Assembly (NCBI GenBank): GCA_006503535.1
Contig: QYRS01000002.1
Coordinates: 3,472,001 to 3,536,000 of the forward strand
From: Arthrinium phaeospermum
Taxonomy: Eukaryota > Ascomycota > Sordariomycetes > Amphisphaeriales > Apiosporaceae
DNA length: 64,000 nt
Reading direction: 5' to 3'
A program made the translations under genes and the position numbers. Shown here piece by piece: positions 22,748 through 33,900 of this stretch (the stretch's first letter is position 1; every line of letters starts with the position of its first letter). A model generated the notes under the pieces. That model saw only the letters and a program-made list of their open reading frames with translations, searched no databases and was not told the DNA's origin.

Positions 22748-24766
22748 AACTTCGCAAGTGGGTCATTCTACACATCAAACACTTATTGTGCCCACCAAGA
22801 GGGCGGGCTGTTTGCTGTGCTTTAGGTAGCCATTTCTGTAAATTGCAAGCCTGCTGGCACGTGTAAAGTCCAAAGGTTTATGTATGTTGGTATACATGAT
22901 ATGCCCATATTATCAAAAGACCCCTGGTGTTCCTTTGGGCAGCTCCCAAACCACCCAAGTTTGGCAGATGCAGTTCTGCGTCATTGATGAGCCTGATTAC
23001 ATGGAGCACAGCTGCAGTGTCTGCAGACTTCATTTTGGATCAAGACCAGCTATCGCCAGATTGTTTACTGTTCACTTGAGTTTATTATGAGAGTACTCCA
23101 TGTGATAGACATACCAAGCATGTGTTGGACAAATAGGGGTCTCCGAGAACCCATTGGTAGGTACGATGCCCAATGGCTGCCAAATTCCAACCAAATCTCC
23201 ATAGTATCGTGCCTCCATGAGCCAGCCACCCGTCATCTGCTTTGTCAGAGTTCCAATGAACATGAAGGCAAGCAGCAGCGATGCGAAAGCAGGTGGAGTG
23301 TCTGGGTGTACCAGAAGAAGGTCAACCAAATAAACCCACCAGCTTTGCCTACAGATAGGCGGTGTTTGTGGTGTATCCTGGATGAGGTAATATTGATACT
23401 TGGAAGACTCACACCCAAGGAGATGGTCTATCATTTAATCGGCTGTCATGCTTTGCTCCTTGATTCATGTTGTGGCAATTCATTGGAATCGGACGACTCA
23501 CAATAAGCAAGTTGCCCCTATGTTCACTATAGTGCAGCTTTTAGAAAGAAGTTCCGATGACGTGAATTAATTGCAGAAGGGAGTATATGGGGAGATTTTT
23601 CTTTTCTATATTTTGAAAGGTGAGGCAGGACCTTATGTGACTGCCAGGCCCTTCGTTAGGAGGTTCCCTAGGCTTTGAATGCAAGCTCTCTGTGGCATCA
23701 AATAAATAGCAGCTCCCCGGGGCAATGCAAGCTCCTTGAGGCATTGATCCTTGATAATGTACTTGACTTAAGTAACTGTTATTTCACGACCTCTTCACTA
23801 TGTTATCATTGCGTTATTAGTGCCTTGTGATGAATTTGCAATTCTGACCTGATACCAGTAGTGAGCACCAGGACCGAAATGTGGAAATCATGGTTGTTGC
23901 TTTCAGCGAGAATGGACACTGCTATAATATCATTCAAACTAATTGAACCAGGTATCTCCTTCATTGCACACTTTCAAAGAATGCTGGATTCCTACTGAGG
24001 AGCTGTAAAGATGGACAGCTTTAGGATGAAAGAATAGGGGAGATGAGGCAATTACCACCCCCTGGACGACCAATGACTACATAAAGCTTATTCCACTGTT
24101 TATCCTGGTTACTTCGCTGTCTTAAATGGACTCAACACCAGTGTTACCCTCAAGAAGGGAAGCAATCACTAGACCAGCCAGGCCACTGACAGAGACATTT
24201 ATTGTCCACGATATTGATCACATACCCCAGAGGTATGCAAATAGTCCCAAATGGACCCCAGGTAGCTGACAAATAATGCAGAGAAGGAGAATATACTTGA
24301 AAATAAGGTTGAATTCGGGCTGCGTCCTTTAAGAATACTCTATGGCCTCGCTTGTTTAGATGCCCATACGTTCCAGACGCACCAAAGACATCGCTACATG
24401 TAGTTACTGCTAGCTATCTCTTTGTCACTCCCTGCCCTGCTTACACCAACAGCTAGTCGTACAATAACCACCTCCCAGCCATACAGGACCGTGCTTCTGG
24501 GCATGGAACTTGTGTATTTAGGTCTACTTTGTGAACTGCTGGTATCTAGCTCCTACATAGGTGGTAGGTTGAAGTCTGCAAGCCAGGCCACCAGGCGTGT
24601 CTTAGGGCCCCACCTACCTATGCTTAAAACCAGTTGGTCCAATCGGCTAAGCGCGGGTCCAGCCAGGACCCACTCATGCCCATAAGCTTACTTGTCCATA
24701 TTCCCTCACCGACTTTTCGACATAATCACGAATATCGCCGACTTGCTTCAACGAACAGAACAACAC

Positions 24767-24861
24767 GGCTCTTTGGTCTAGTGGTATGATTCGCCCTTCG
24801 GGATACCTTCGGTTAAACACTGAAATGGGCGAGGCCCCGGGTTCGAATCCCGGAAGAGCCC
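24767..24861 (+). tRNA. tRNA-Pro (anticodon CGG), intron-containing
   Basis: The acceptor stem GGCTCTT pairs fully with AAGAGCC, followed by discriminator C. The T arm is CCGGG-TTCGAAT-CCCGG (B box), and the D arm contains GGTCTAGTGGTA (A box). The anticodon stem CGCCC/GGGCG is perfect and the loop begins TT then CGG, so the anticodon is CGG (Pro). About 23 nt between loop position 37 and the 3' stem fit the standard nuclear tRNA intron placed one base after the anticodon. A TTTTT run about 6 nt downstream is a Pol III terminator. Confidence 0.9.
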
Positions 24862-25635
24862 CAAACTTTTTCTAATTTTGATTTTGTATCGAGTCTGTGA
24901 CATGGTATATTCTTTATGTCCTTGACTCAAGTGCCTCACATGCTTACTACAGAGAGCACATAGGCTCATTTTTTGTTGATCTAATGGTCATGACTCGTTA
25001 GTTGTGCCAGAATATCCTTTGTTATTCTTAGTACTGGCTGCAACAGGTATCACTCTTTACGCCGAAGCTGAACTATTTACGTGTATATACTGCATAGCCA
25101 CCCACACTCTTTGCGTCCAGCTATTGTAGTTCCCAGTCACATAGGTGCACAGCGACAGCATTGAAGGTATGCTCTAGGATGATAGATGGTGTGTTAGGCG
25201 GTGGTAGATTGCCTTCCATATACAACAACTGAAGCGACTGCACTTGTACACCAGGAGAGTAAGTACAGCAGATTTGAACTACTACATAAAATGCAATGCT
25301 GTCAGGTCTATCTTGGTTATGCATTTCCGATGCGATGAACGAATTAATGAACGAATTAATCTGGCATGGCCGATGGAAGCAAAACCTGCATTTATGCAGC
25401 ATCTCCAGAACCGGCGCCTAGCGTCCGATAACAATCGGCCTTGGCATCGGAGCTTCCCCCGGTTGAGGGCAAACCCAATTACCTACCTATCTACCACGAG
25501 TTCCAAGAGACGGGTTGCCAGGTACCTTTCCAGAAGAGGAGCTAGATTTGTGCAAGTGTTTGTGCCTTTCCGATTACTTTTATATATCCACTACTCGCGG
25601 AGCTTACATAGCTCAATACTCCAGTAGCCAACGTT
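24862..25635. other. Intergenic region upstream of the aminotransferase gene
   Basis: Nothing gene-like seen. It contains the tRNA's T-run terminator and a perfect 12-bp direct repeat at 25336-25359. The promoter of the downstream aminotransferase must lie here; no specific regulator site is recognised. Confidence 0.55.
25336..25359. repeat. Perfect 12-bp direct repeat
   Basis: TGAACGAATTAA occurs twice back to back, about 280 bp upstream of the aminotransferase ATG. It could be a simple duplication or a paired binding site; nothing distinguishes these. Confidence 0.6.
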
Positions 25636-27168
25636 ATGAGCTCAAAGCCTATCAACTTACAGACAGGTTGGCCATCTGCACGGCTTTGCGCCTCAGCCGC
25701 TACTCTCCATGGCGCTCAACAGGTGCTCGCTTCCGAGTCGGAAGCAGGCCCGGCGATGCTCTACGGCCCCCGCATTGGACACACACCACTGCGCGAAAGT
25801 CTGGCGGCATGGCTGAGCAACTTCTACGCCGAGTCAATGAGTAGTAGTACTCCTACGACCAAGGACCGCATCGCCATCAGCAACGGCGCCTCGGGGAACC
25901 TGGCCAACATCCTGCAGAAGTTCGCAGACCCGCTCTACACGCGTGCCATCTTCTTGGCCGAGCCCACGTACTTTCTGGCATGCCCGATCATGGAGGACAA
26001 CGGGTTCCGCGGGAAACTGCGGGGCGTACCCGAGGGTGGCCCGGAACACGGGGGGCTGGATCTCGAGTTTCTGCGCCAGCGCCTACACGAAACCGAGACA
26101 GAGGCGGTCCGGAACGCCGCCGAGAGTGGCCGCCCGGATGCGCCGGTCCTGAAGACGGGCCCTTCGTACCCCAAGGTGTTCAAGTACATCATCTACGTCG
26201 TGCCGACCTTTGCGAACCCCAGCGGAAAGACCATGGCAGAGAGGACGCGCAGAGAGCTCGTTCGCATGGCACGGGAGTTCGATGCGCTCATTATTTCCGA
26301 CGATGTATACGACTACCTCAGCTGGCCAGCCGACGAACCGACAGGAGACGGCGGTGGCACCACCATGGCCTTACCTGCTCCCCCGCCCCCTCCATCTAGG
26401 CTAGTGGACATTGATCGCGGGATGGACGGCTACGACGAGGACTGGGGAAACACGCTCAGCAATGGATCGTTCTCAAAAATCATTGGGCCCGGGATACGAG
26501 TTGGCTGGGCTGATTGTGCCCCGACCTTGGCCTTCCAGCTAGGCGAGGTGTAAGTTTCTTCACCGCGATCCAATACTAACTCAATCATCACGAGCGCATT
26601 TGAGCTAACAAACTACATATTTACTAGGGGCTCGTCAAGCTCGGGCGGCGGACCCGCGCATTTGTCTTCTACCTTTGTGGATAAGATGGTTCGCAGTGGC
26701 GAGCTGGACACGCACATCCGTACGGTCCTGATCCCGACGTACAGGCGACGGTATCGCGTGTTGATGGAGAGCATCGCCCAACTGCTGATTCCGCTTGGCG
26801 TCGAGGTCGAGTCCAGCCTGCCGGAAGGGGAAGGTAGTAGTAGCACGGCCCTCGCCGGCGGCTTCTTCGTTTACCTGCGGCTCCCAGACGACGTCCCCCA
26901 CGCGCGGACGGTCGCGTCCGTGGCCTGGCGGGAGCAGGGGCTGCGCATTGCCTTTGGGCACCTCTTTGTCGTGGCGGGCGACCAGGGCAGCATCGCCAGG
27001 GCGGAAGGCCCCGGGGGCATCGCGAGGTGTTTCCGGCTTTGCTGGGCTTGGCACGAGGAGGAGGAGCTGCGGGAAGGCGTGCAGAGGTTGGCGGATGCGC
27101 TTGCATCCGTAAGGGAGAGAATGCTGAGGGGGGAGGCTATTCGAGAAGAGGCCATTGGAGTGCGATAA
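25636..27168 (+). CDS. PLP-dependent aminotransferase, fold type I (2-aminoadipate aminotransferase-like)
   Basis: Class I/II aminotransferase of about 484 aa, resembling fungal relatives of yeast YER152C and bacterial MocR/LysN-type 2-aminoadipate aminotransferases. Two exons join in frame: 25636-26549 and 26628-27168, with a GTAAGT donor and an ACTAG acceptor. Visible landmarks: opening motif INLQTGWPS, YGPRIGHTPLRESLAAWL, the cofactor-ring Asn-Pro in PTFANPSG (residues 194-195), Asp and Tyr of IISDDVYDYL (D222 or D223, Y225), the Schiff-base lysine K281 in NGSFSKIIGPGIRVGW, and the SSGGGPAHLSS segment just after the intron. A Gly/Pro-rich loop (GDGGG...PAPPPPPS, residues 237-254) is inserted between the Asp motif and the lysine. 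The true substrate cannot be read from sequence; lysine or branched/aromatic amino acid metabolism is plausible. No targeting signal is obvious. Confidence 0.9.
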
Positions 27169-28218
27169 AGTTACCATGCCATTGAAAGAGTCGCTCAGCA
27201 TGAAATTGACTTCGCATTAGGAGATCTAGTCTTATACTACCGCCTGCGATGCATCTAATCCAGGGCGAGTTGCTATAGGAACAACCTTACCAAGCCGGCC
27301 CGTCCTTCTTTAAGTATTTCGGCTCTGGTATTGCCGATGCACCCTACAGACGCCCGAAAACCAACAACACACTCCTGAAGAAGTTTGCAGTAGAGAGTTA
27401 TTTGTCAAATCACAAACCGTTCTTGTTGTGGTCAATGTCGCTCTTTGGGCCGACCGAGGGGCATGGCGGGGCACCAACACCGCTTCCCCTGCATTTGTAA
27501 ATAAAGCGCGGCGCTGGCTGGCTGGATGTAACCAACCGATGGCACTCCATCTCCATGCGCTTAACATTACCGATCCCCTTAGTGCCTTACAAGGAGGGGC
27601 CCCAGCAAAAAAGAGACCCTGGATAGATACCTGCCTACCTTTATTGCCCAAACACGCGACCCGCGGCCACCCATCCGCGTCCCCTATTTAAATGAATTGA
27701 ACCATCATGCCGGATGGTCCTGCTCTGCGGTAGCCACCTCAAGCATCGACGTCTTTGCCCGAGCAAAAAGTTTCCCTAGACTTGCAGGTACCAGGCAAGC
27801 AAGCCCCGTGTGCTGAATGAACCCTTGGCCAGCAAGCTCCAAGCCTGCCGCAGCTGTCCACAATCTTGCGAACCTTCCAATCAAGCACTTAATAAGGGCA
27901 CCGCTTTGGAACTTGTCTCGCTTGACCTCACCACCCTTCGGTAGCCTTTCCCCCACGGAACACCAGAACCCAAGACCCGAGACCAAAGCTCCACCCACAG
28001 AGCCCACGAGACCTCACCCGGCCGTTGTTTGCCTGCCAACCTACTTCTTAGGTAACCATTTCTGCGACGGCGGGCGCACGATGCGATAAGCAACCAAACT
28101 CTGGGACAGACGATGCCTCTGGTGCTAGCTGCTACTTTCACCTCCCGGCTTACGAGCAATCATACGACAAATATAGACGACAACAACCCTCTCACGCCCA
28201 GCGAAGGGTCATGACCAC
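27169..28218. other. Intergenic region upstream of the RBR ligase gene
   Basis: About 1 kb without a supportable gene. It contains the 3' end of the aminotransferase transcript and the promoter and leader of the RBR ligase. A short upstream ORF beginning at ATG 28211 overlaps the RBR start in another frame. The rest shows only chance frames. Confidence 0.55.
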
Positions 28219-28264
28219 ATGTTTCGCCGAGCATCGACCATCATGTTCCTGCCCACCTTCCTGA
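28211..28264 (+). promoter_or_regulatory. Possible overlapping upstream ORF
   Basis: An ATG eight bases before the RBR start opens a 17-codon frame (+1 relative to the main frame) ending at TGA 28262-28264. Scanning ribosomes would meet it first if the mRNA starts upstream. This could lower RBR translation or push initiation to the second in-frame ATG (residue 9 of the main frame, 28243). The transcript start is unknown, so the function is inferred. Confidence 0.35.
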
Positions 28265-30240
28265 ACCCCTCGTCGGGGAGCCGCAGCAGCTCGCACAAGT
28301 CCAAGTCTTCGAGGGGATCACCCGAGGCCACCCCGGTCCGCTCTCGAAGCCCAGATCCCTCCCTGGCCGATTACCTCTACGACGAGTCGCAGCTCGAACC
28401 CCCGCCGCCGCTGCCCAAGGAGCTGCTGGACCTGAACACATGCCTCGAGATCCTGGCCACCATCTTTCCTGATGTCCAGGTAGAGGTCTTCCGCGAGATG
28501 CTGGCGAGCTTCTCGGAAGAGTCACGACTGGAGGTCATCGCGGATGCTATGCTCAAGAACCCTGCTGCCTGGGTAAAAGGACGCCGACGGCTGCGAGGCG
28601 GCCAGAAAGAGGGCGAGGCCCCAGTAGACGAGCCTCCCGTGCCCCCCAACGAGGCTTTCAGGGGATCAGATTACCGAAACGCCGTCAGAACGCTGGCCTG
28701 GCAAGAGTTCAAAGGCCTGTCGAAATCTGCAATCGACGCCGTGCTCTCCGAATCAAACTATTCCTACCTGGACGCCCGGCCGACGCTGGTGAACTTGTCG
28801 TCCAAGTCGTGGAAGTTCACTATATCGTCTATGCTGTTCCGCCGGAAACCGGTAACTACGGGCGAAGCAGAGCACCACCCCTTGGTTGTGTGGAAGTCTT
28901 CCGGCCAAGGATACATAATACCGACGATCAAGGCAACGGGCAACGCCGAGCTGGACAAGGAGCTATTCAACGAGCTCATCGTGCCACTGAAGCAACGCGA
29001 AGCCACTACTAGAGAAGAGAGTGACCGCACTCTCGCGATGACCCTACACACCCAGGAGGCCGAGGCTGCCGAAGCCACTTATGAATGTTGCTGTTGCTTC
29101 ACAGAAGCTACGTTTGAGGAGTTCACAACATGCAACACGAGCGAGGGTCACATGATCTGCTTCCGCTGCGTCCAGCACTCCATTACCGAAGCCATCTTTG
29201 GGCAGGGCTGGCATAGGAGCATCAACAAAGATACCGGTACTCTACATTGCCCTGCAGTGGCATCCCAGGAGTGCAAGGGCTGCATCTCGGCAGAGCACAT
29301 CCACCGTGCTATGTTGCAAGAACGCAACGGGGCCGAGGTGCTGCGCAAGCTTGATCAGCGGCTCGCAGACCACGACCTTCTTTCCAGCAACCTGCCGCTC
29401 ATCAGGTGCCCATTTTGCAACTATGCTGAAGTCGATGATCTATACCTGCCGCAGTCTGCACGAAAGCGGATGAGACTTCGCGTAAACAACCTGCCCAACC
29501 TGATCTTCCTCGTAGTCATCACACTCTGCATATTCCCCGTGTCCGTCCCGCTCATTGCCCTAATGACAGTGGCGGTGTTCTTCCTCTCCAGCGTTGGCGT
29601 GGCTAGGAACTACGCCGTCTCGCATTTCCGCGCTGCCATTACCCGGCATCAGCGGCGCCGCCACGGACTCAAGTTTGTATGCCGCAACCCGGAATGTGGG
29701 AAGGCATCGTGCATGTCGTGCACCAAGGGCTGGGCCGACATCCACGTCTGCCACGAGTCGGAGCTGGTGGCCCTGCGGACGGCGGTGGAGCAGGCCATGT
29801 CGTTGGCCGTCAAGCGTGTGTGCCCTCGATGCTACACGTCCTTTGTCAAGTCGGCCGGCTGCAACAAACTGACCTGCCCCTGCGGCTACAAGATGTGCTA
29901 CGTCTGCCGCGCCGACATTGGCGCGTCGACTCAGGGCTACAGCCACTTTTGCCAGCATTTCCGGCCCGAGGGAGACGGCCGGAAGTGTCTCGAGTGCCGC
30001 AAGTGCAACCTCTGGGAGGCGGAAGACCAGGAGGCCATCCTGCAGCAGGCCCGAGAGGACACGGAGCGCAAGTGGCGGGACGAGAACCGCGACCTCTCCG
30101 CGGCCGAGCGGGCGTATCTCGACACGGGGGTCGCTAGCGGCAGCGCCGGCAAGACGATGCAAAAAGTGCTGACCACTGGCCGCCTGCCGAGCGTGAATGA
30201 CGTCTTTGATTTCTTCGTGGAGACGTTCCTCGTGGTGTAG
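28219..30240 (+). CDS. RBR-type (RING1-IBR-RING2) E3 ubiquitin ligase, RNF216/TRIAD3-like, membrane-anchored
   Basis: Single-exon gene, 673 aa. RBR ligases take ubiquitin from an E2 onto a RING2 cysteine before passing it to substrate. In order: Ser/Arg/Pro-rich N-terminus (1-60); a CUE-like ubiquitin-binding helix bundle (about 68-115, LNTCLEILATIFPDVQVEVFREM...); linker; RING1 (about 290-355); IBR starting at CPFC (397-400); RING2 (535-597) with CPRC and SAGCNKLTC, where C548 aligns with the catalytic cysteine of RBR ligases; a CLECRKC tail motif near 590. Between the first IBR CxxC and its remaining Cys/His ligands (CRNPECGKASCMSC, about 488-501) sits a strongly hydrophobic double segment (426-460), readable as two membrane helices in a hairpin. 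The RING domains would thus be tethered to a membrane. RNF216-type assignment rests on the CUE-like region and the SFVKSAGCNKLTC signature. Substrates are unknown. It converges with FOX2. Confidence 0.88.
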   Translation: MFRRASTIMFLPTFLNPSSGSRSSSHKSKSSRGSPEATPVRSRSPDPSLADYLYDESQLEPPPPLPKELLDLNTCLEILATIFPDVQVEVFREMLASFSEESRLEVIADAMLKNPAAWVKGRRRLRGGQKEGEAPVDEPPVPPNEAFRGSDYRNAVRTLAWQEFKGLSKSAIDAVLSESNYSYLDARPTLVNLSSKSWKFTISSMLFRRKPVTTGEAEHHPLVVWKSSGQGYIIPTIKATGNAELDKELFNELIVPLKQREATTREESDRTLAMTLHTQEAEAAEATYECCCCFTEATFEEFTTCNTSEGHMICFRCVQHSITEAIFGQGWHRSINKDTGTLHCPAVASQECKGCISAEHIHRAMLQERNGAEVLRKLDQRLADHDLLSSNLPLIRCPFCNYAEVDDLYLPQSARKRMRLRVNNLPNLIFLVVITLCIFPVSVPLIALMTVAVFFLSSVGVARNYAVSHFRAAITRHQRRRHGLKFVCRNPECGKASCMSCTKGWADIHVCHESELVALRTAVEQAMSLAVKRVCPRCYTSFVKSAGCNKLTCPCGYKMCYVCRADIGASTQGYSHFCQHFRPEGDGRKCLECRKCNLWEAEDQEAILQQAREDTERKWRDENRDLSAAERAYLDTGVASGSAGKTMQKVLTTGRLPSVNDVFDFFVETFLVV

Positions 30241-30970
30241 GGGCTCGTGACGTTGGATTGGTTGTACCATCTTTGGCCGACTGGACACCAGGAGAAGAAA
30301 TCGGGAGAATGAAGTTCGTACAGTAACAACAACAAGAGAGTGTGTGAGAGAGACAAGCATGCATGGAGTTTCAGGAGTACAAGCCAATGGCCAATGGCGA
30401 GGTTGGGGGGTCATCATTATATGAGTTTTTGTTTTTCAACTTTTTACATACATAGATCACTGACCACGCAATATCTATACCTATCAGGAGGGGTTAAGGG
30501 AGGGAAATAGGGAATCAACTGGCAAGGGGGCGGGTTATCAGGGACATTGCCCACTGGCAAAACAGGACATGGGTTACACAACTTTTAGAAGAGAGACGCT
30601 TACATGGGCGCGGAAAACGAGACGACAACAGGGGTCCACGCTGCCTCTAGTTCATATACAATCTTTACGAGAAGAGAAGAGGGAAGGAACAGAAGGAGGC
30701 TACTACTTACACACTTCAGAGCATTGGAGGAGGCATGGGCTGATTGCAATGATATCATCATACCCCAAAGCTTGATAGAGCAGTTTAGTTTTTCATCAAT
30801 AGGAAGAAGCTGGACCACGAACACACATCCTTTCCAGGTCCCGCCAGTCACTTATGTAGGCAACGAATAACTGAACAATGACTCCGAACTTTTTGGTTGC
30901 CAATTTAATATAATCATACACTATCACACACACGTCGCTTTGCCCACGCTATACCTTCCACTACCCTGAC
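30241..30970. other. Convergent 3' intergenic region (RBR ligase / FOX2)
   Basis: About 730 bp between two convergent stop codons. It should contain both 3' UTRs and polyadenylation signals. Only short chance frames are present. Confidence 0.6.
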
Positions 30971-33900
30971 TCAAATCTTGGAAGAAGAGTACGACGACGC
31001 GTCAACCAGCTCGGCCGCGGCGCCCGAGATGGCCATCTTGCCCGTCTCCTTGACCTTGGCCTGGAAGATGACCTTGTTGCCGTCCTTCCACATCTCGGTA
31101 ACAAGGGTCTCGCCCGGCAGGACGGTGCCGGCGAAGCGGACCTTGATGTTCTTGAAGGGGCCGAACTTCTCGTAGACGGCCTTGCCGGCGATGCCCATGA
31201 AGCAGAGGCCGTGCAGGATGGGGCGCTTGAAGCCGCCCATCTTGGCGAAGTTGGGGTCGACGTGCAGCGGGCTGTTTGTAATTCGAGCGTTAGTTTTCTT
31301 TGTTTCATTTGGCCTCGAAGGGGGAGAGAGGATGGGGACATCACTTACTTGTAGTCACCGCTCAATCGGTAGACGGCCGCCTGCTCCTCCGTCGTCGTCG
31401 ACTCGACCACGACGTCGGGCATGCGCTTGGGCGGGGCGTTGGCGGCTGTGGACGCGCCACGGTCCTGGGGCTTGCGCTGGCCGCCGAAGCCGCCGCAGCC
31501 GCGCAGGAAGACGGTGGACTCGTTGTAGAAGAGGTCCTCGCCCGTCTCGGCGTTCTTGGTCAGGACACCGCCCTTGAGGATGGCGGCCGAGCCCTTGTCC
31601 ACGACCTCGATGAGCTTGGCGTAGCTCTTGGTCCGCGCCGCCGTCGGGATCGGGTACTTCTTGATCTCGAGGTACTGCTCGCCGTGCAGCAGCATCATGG
31701 GGTTGAAGTTGGGCACCACCTGGTCCATCGAGTAGGGCGTGTTCACGTCGAACGCCGGGATGACGCCGTACGTGGGCAGCACCTGGAAGTCTTCGTGACC
31801 CTCGAAGACGTAGGGGATCTCGGTCCGCTTGGCACCAATGCCCAGGTTGTACAGCATACAATCACGTTCCGCGTAGCTGAACTCGGTCTCGGGCGACTTG
31901 GCGTTCTGTGCTGCGGTGATGGCTTCTAGGTACTTCTTGCCTTCGCTCTCGGGCAAGGGAGCTGGACTGGCCTTCTTTTGCTTCTATGTAACGCAAAAAA
32001 ATCGTCAACATTTCTTCATAACTAGTACTAGCAGGTATATACACCTCGAGCGCAGACGAAATAGTGTCCTCATACCTTAGCAGCCCCGCTCCTGTTCTCC
32101 ATATTCGCCATAATCTTGCCTATGGCGTCTGCTGGCTTATCGGGGTGGTCTGCCCGCTCGTCGAAGGTGATGATCTTGTTCCACTGCTGGAGCACGGCTT
32201 CGGGAGTGAGAGGCACATCGACGGGGAAGGCGGCACCGCCCGACCGCTGCCATCGGGTCTGACCACACCAACCACTACCCACTTCGTACAGCCCACCGGT
32301 AGGGTTCTTTGGCACCTTGTCACTGCAGAGTGCCAAGACAAGAGGAGCTATGTAGTCGGGCTTGAACGCCTGGACGAGCTCCTCAGGCAGAATGGTGGCA
32401 GTCATCGCAGTGCCGGCGTTGGGGGCGATTGTGTTAGTGTAGATGTTGTACTTGTAGCCCTCCAGAGCGAGGGCTCGCGAGAAGCCCAGGATCCCGCATT
32501 TCTATGATATTGTCAGTGTCTTGGCATATTGACCATTGGTAGAAATTGACTTACGGCTGCGGCATAGTTGGCCTGCCCAAAGTTTCCGTAAATACCACTG
32601 GTGGAGGTGGTGTTCACAATGCGACCGTACTTCTGCTTAAGCATGATGGGCCAGGCCGCCTTGGTGACCTTGTAGGTGCCGCGCAGATGCACATTCATGA
32701 CCGGGTCCCAGAGGCTGTCGTCCATGTTGGTGAAAGCCTTGTCTCGCAGAATGCCTGCGTTGTTGATGATGATGTCGATGCGGCCAAAGGCGTCCATGGC
32801 GCCCTTGACGACCTTTTCGCCTTCCTCGGCCGAGGCCTTGACGCCGGCAGCCTTGCCGCCCATCTTCTTGATCTCTCCTACAACGGTGTCGGGGTCCATC
32901 AGATCGTTGACAACCACGGAAGCGCCGGCCCTGGCCAAAGCCAAACTGTAGGCTCGGCCGATGCCGGCACCGCCACCCGTTACCAGAGCCACACGGCCCT
33001 TGAAATCAAGGGGCTCGCCCTTGTCGCTGGGCCCCATCTTCATCGAGTCTTCAAGAAGCGACATGAAGTCGTTGGGTCCAGATGGGTACTGAGGGTCCGA
33101 GAAGTCTGTGACCTTGTTCCACTGCTTCAGGACAGCTCCCGGGGTGTAGCTGTCGTCGGCCTTGAGCAGAAGACCACTGGACCGCTCCCAGCGGAACTTG
33201 GCAATGTGACCGCCGCCGACTTCAAAGATGCTGCCGTTCTCGTCGGTGTTGTTCTTGTGCACCAAAACAGCAACGAGCGGCACGACCCAGTCGGGCTTCA
33301 GGTTCTCGAGCACATCCGGGGGCATGACGGTTTCGGTCATGCGACTGGCGGCAATAGGTGCAATGACATTGCAAATGATGTTGTACTTGGCGCCTTCCTT
33401 GGCCAGCGTCTCGGTGAAGCCGACCTGGGCCAGCTTGGCGGCCGAGTAGTTGCACTGGCCGAAGCTACCGAACAAACCCGCAGCCGAGGCCGTGTTGATG
33501 ACGCGACCGTACTTCTGCTTACGGAAATAGGGCCACGCGGCGCGGGCGCACTTGTAGGCACCCTTGACGTGCACCTTCATAATTAGATCCCAATCCTGGT
33601 CGGACATGTTCTTGAAGCTGACATCGCGGAGGATGCCGGCGTTGTTGAGGAGGACGTCGATGCGACCGAAGTTCTTAATGGCGGTTTCGATGATCTTCTC
33701 GCCGTTCTCGACGCTGTCGTAGTTCGCGACGGCCTGGCCGCCTGCCTTCTTGATCTCGTCGACAACGACATCGGCAGCCTATCGCAAACGCAAGACGGGT
33801 TAGCCTGTTTCCTCTGGCCAACAAGCGGATGAAATGGTAAGAGTGCTGCTGGGTGGTGGTGTTCGGTTGCTTACTTTGGAGGAGTTGCCCTCTCCCTTGA

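Larger units (their letters stand above)
22524..24766. other. Repeat-bearing, AT-richer intergenic region
   Basis: No gene that I can support. It starts with the repeat-rich 5' leader of the interrupted gene and ends at the tRNA. A minus-strand frame at 23434-23072 has a hydrophobic stretch (LLLAFMFIGTLTK) and protein-like composition, but no upstream start, no clear splice partners and no recognised family. It could be a relic of a membrane protein gene. Confidence 0.5.

Noticed and set aside
32546..33586. 346-codon plus-strand frame opposite FOX2
   Set aside because: It is a shadow frame; the dehydrogenase motifs are all on the minus strand.
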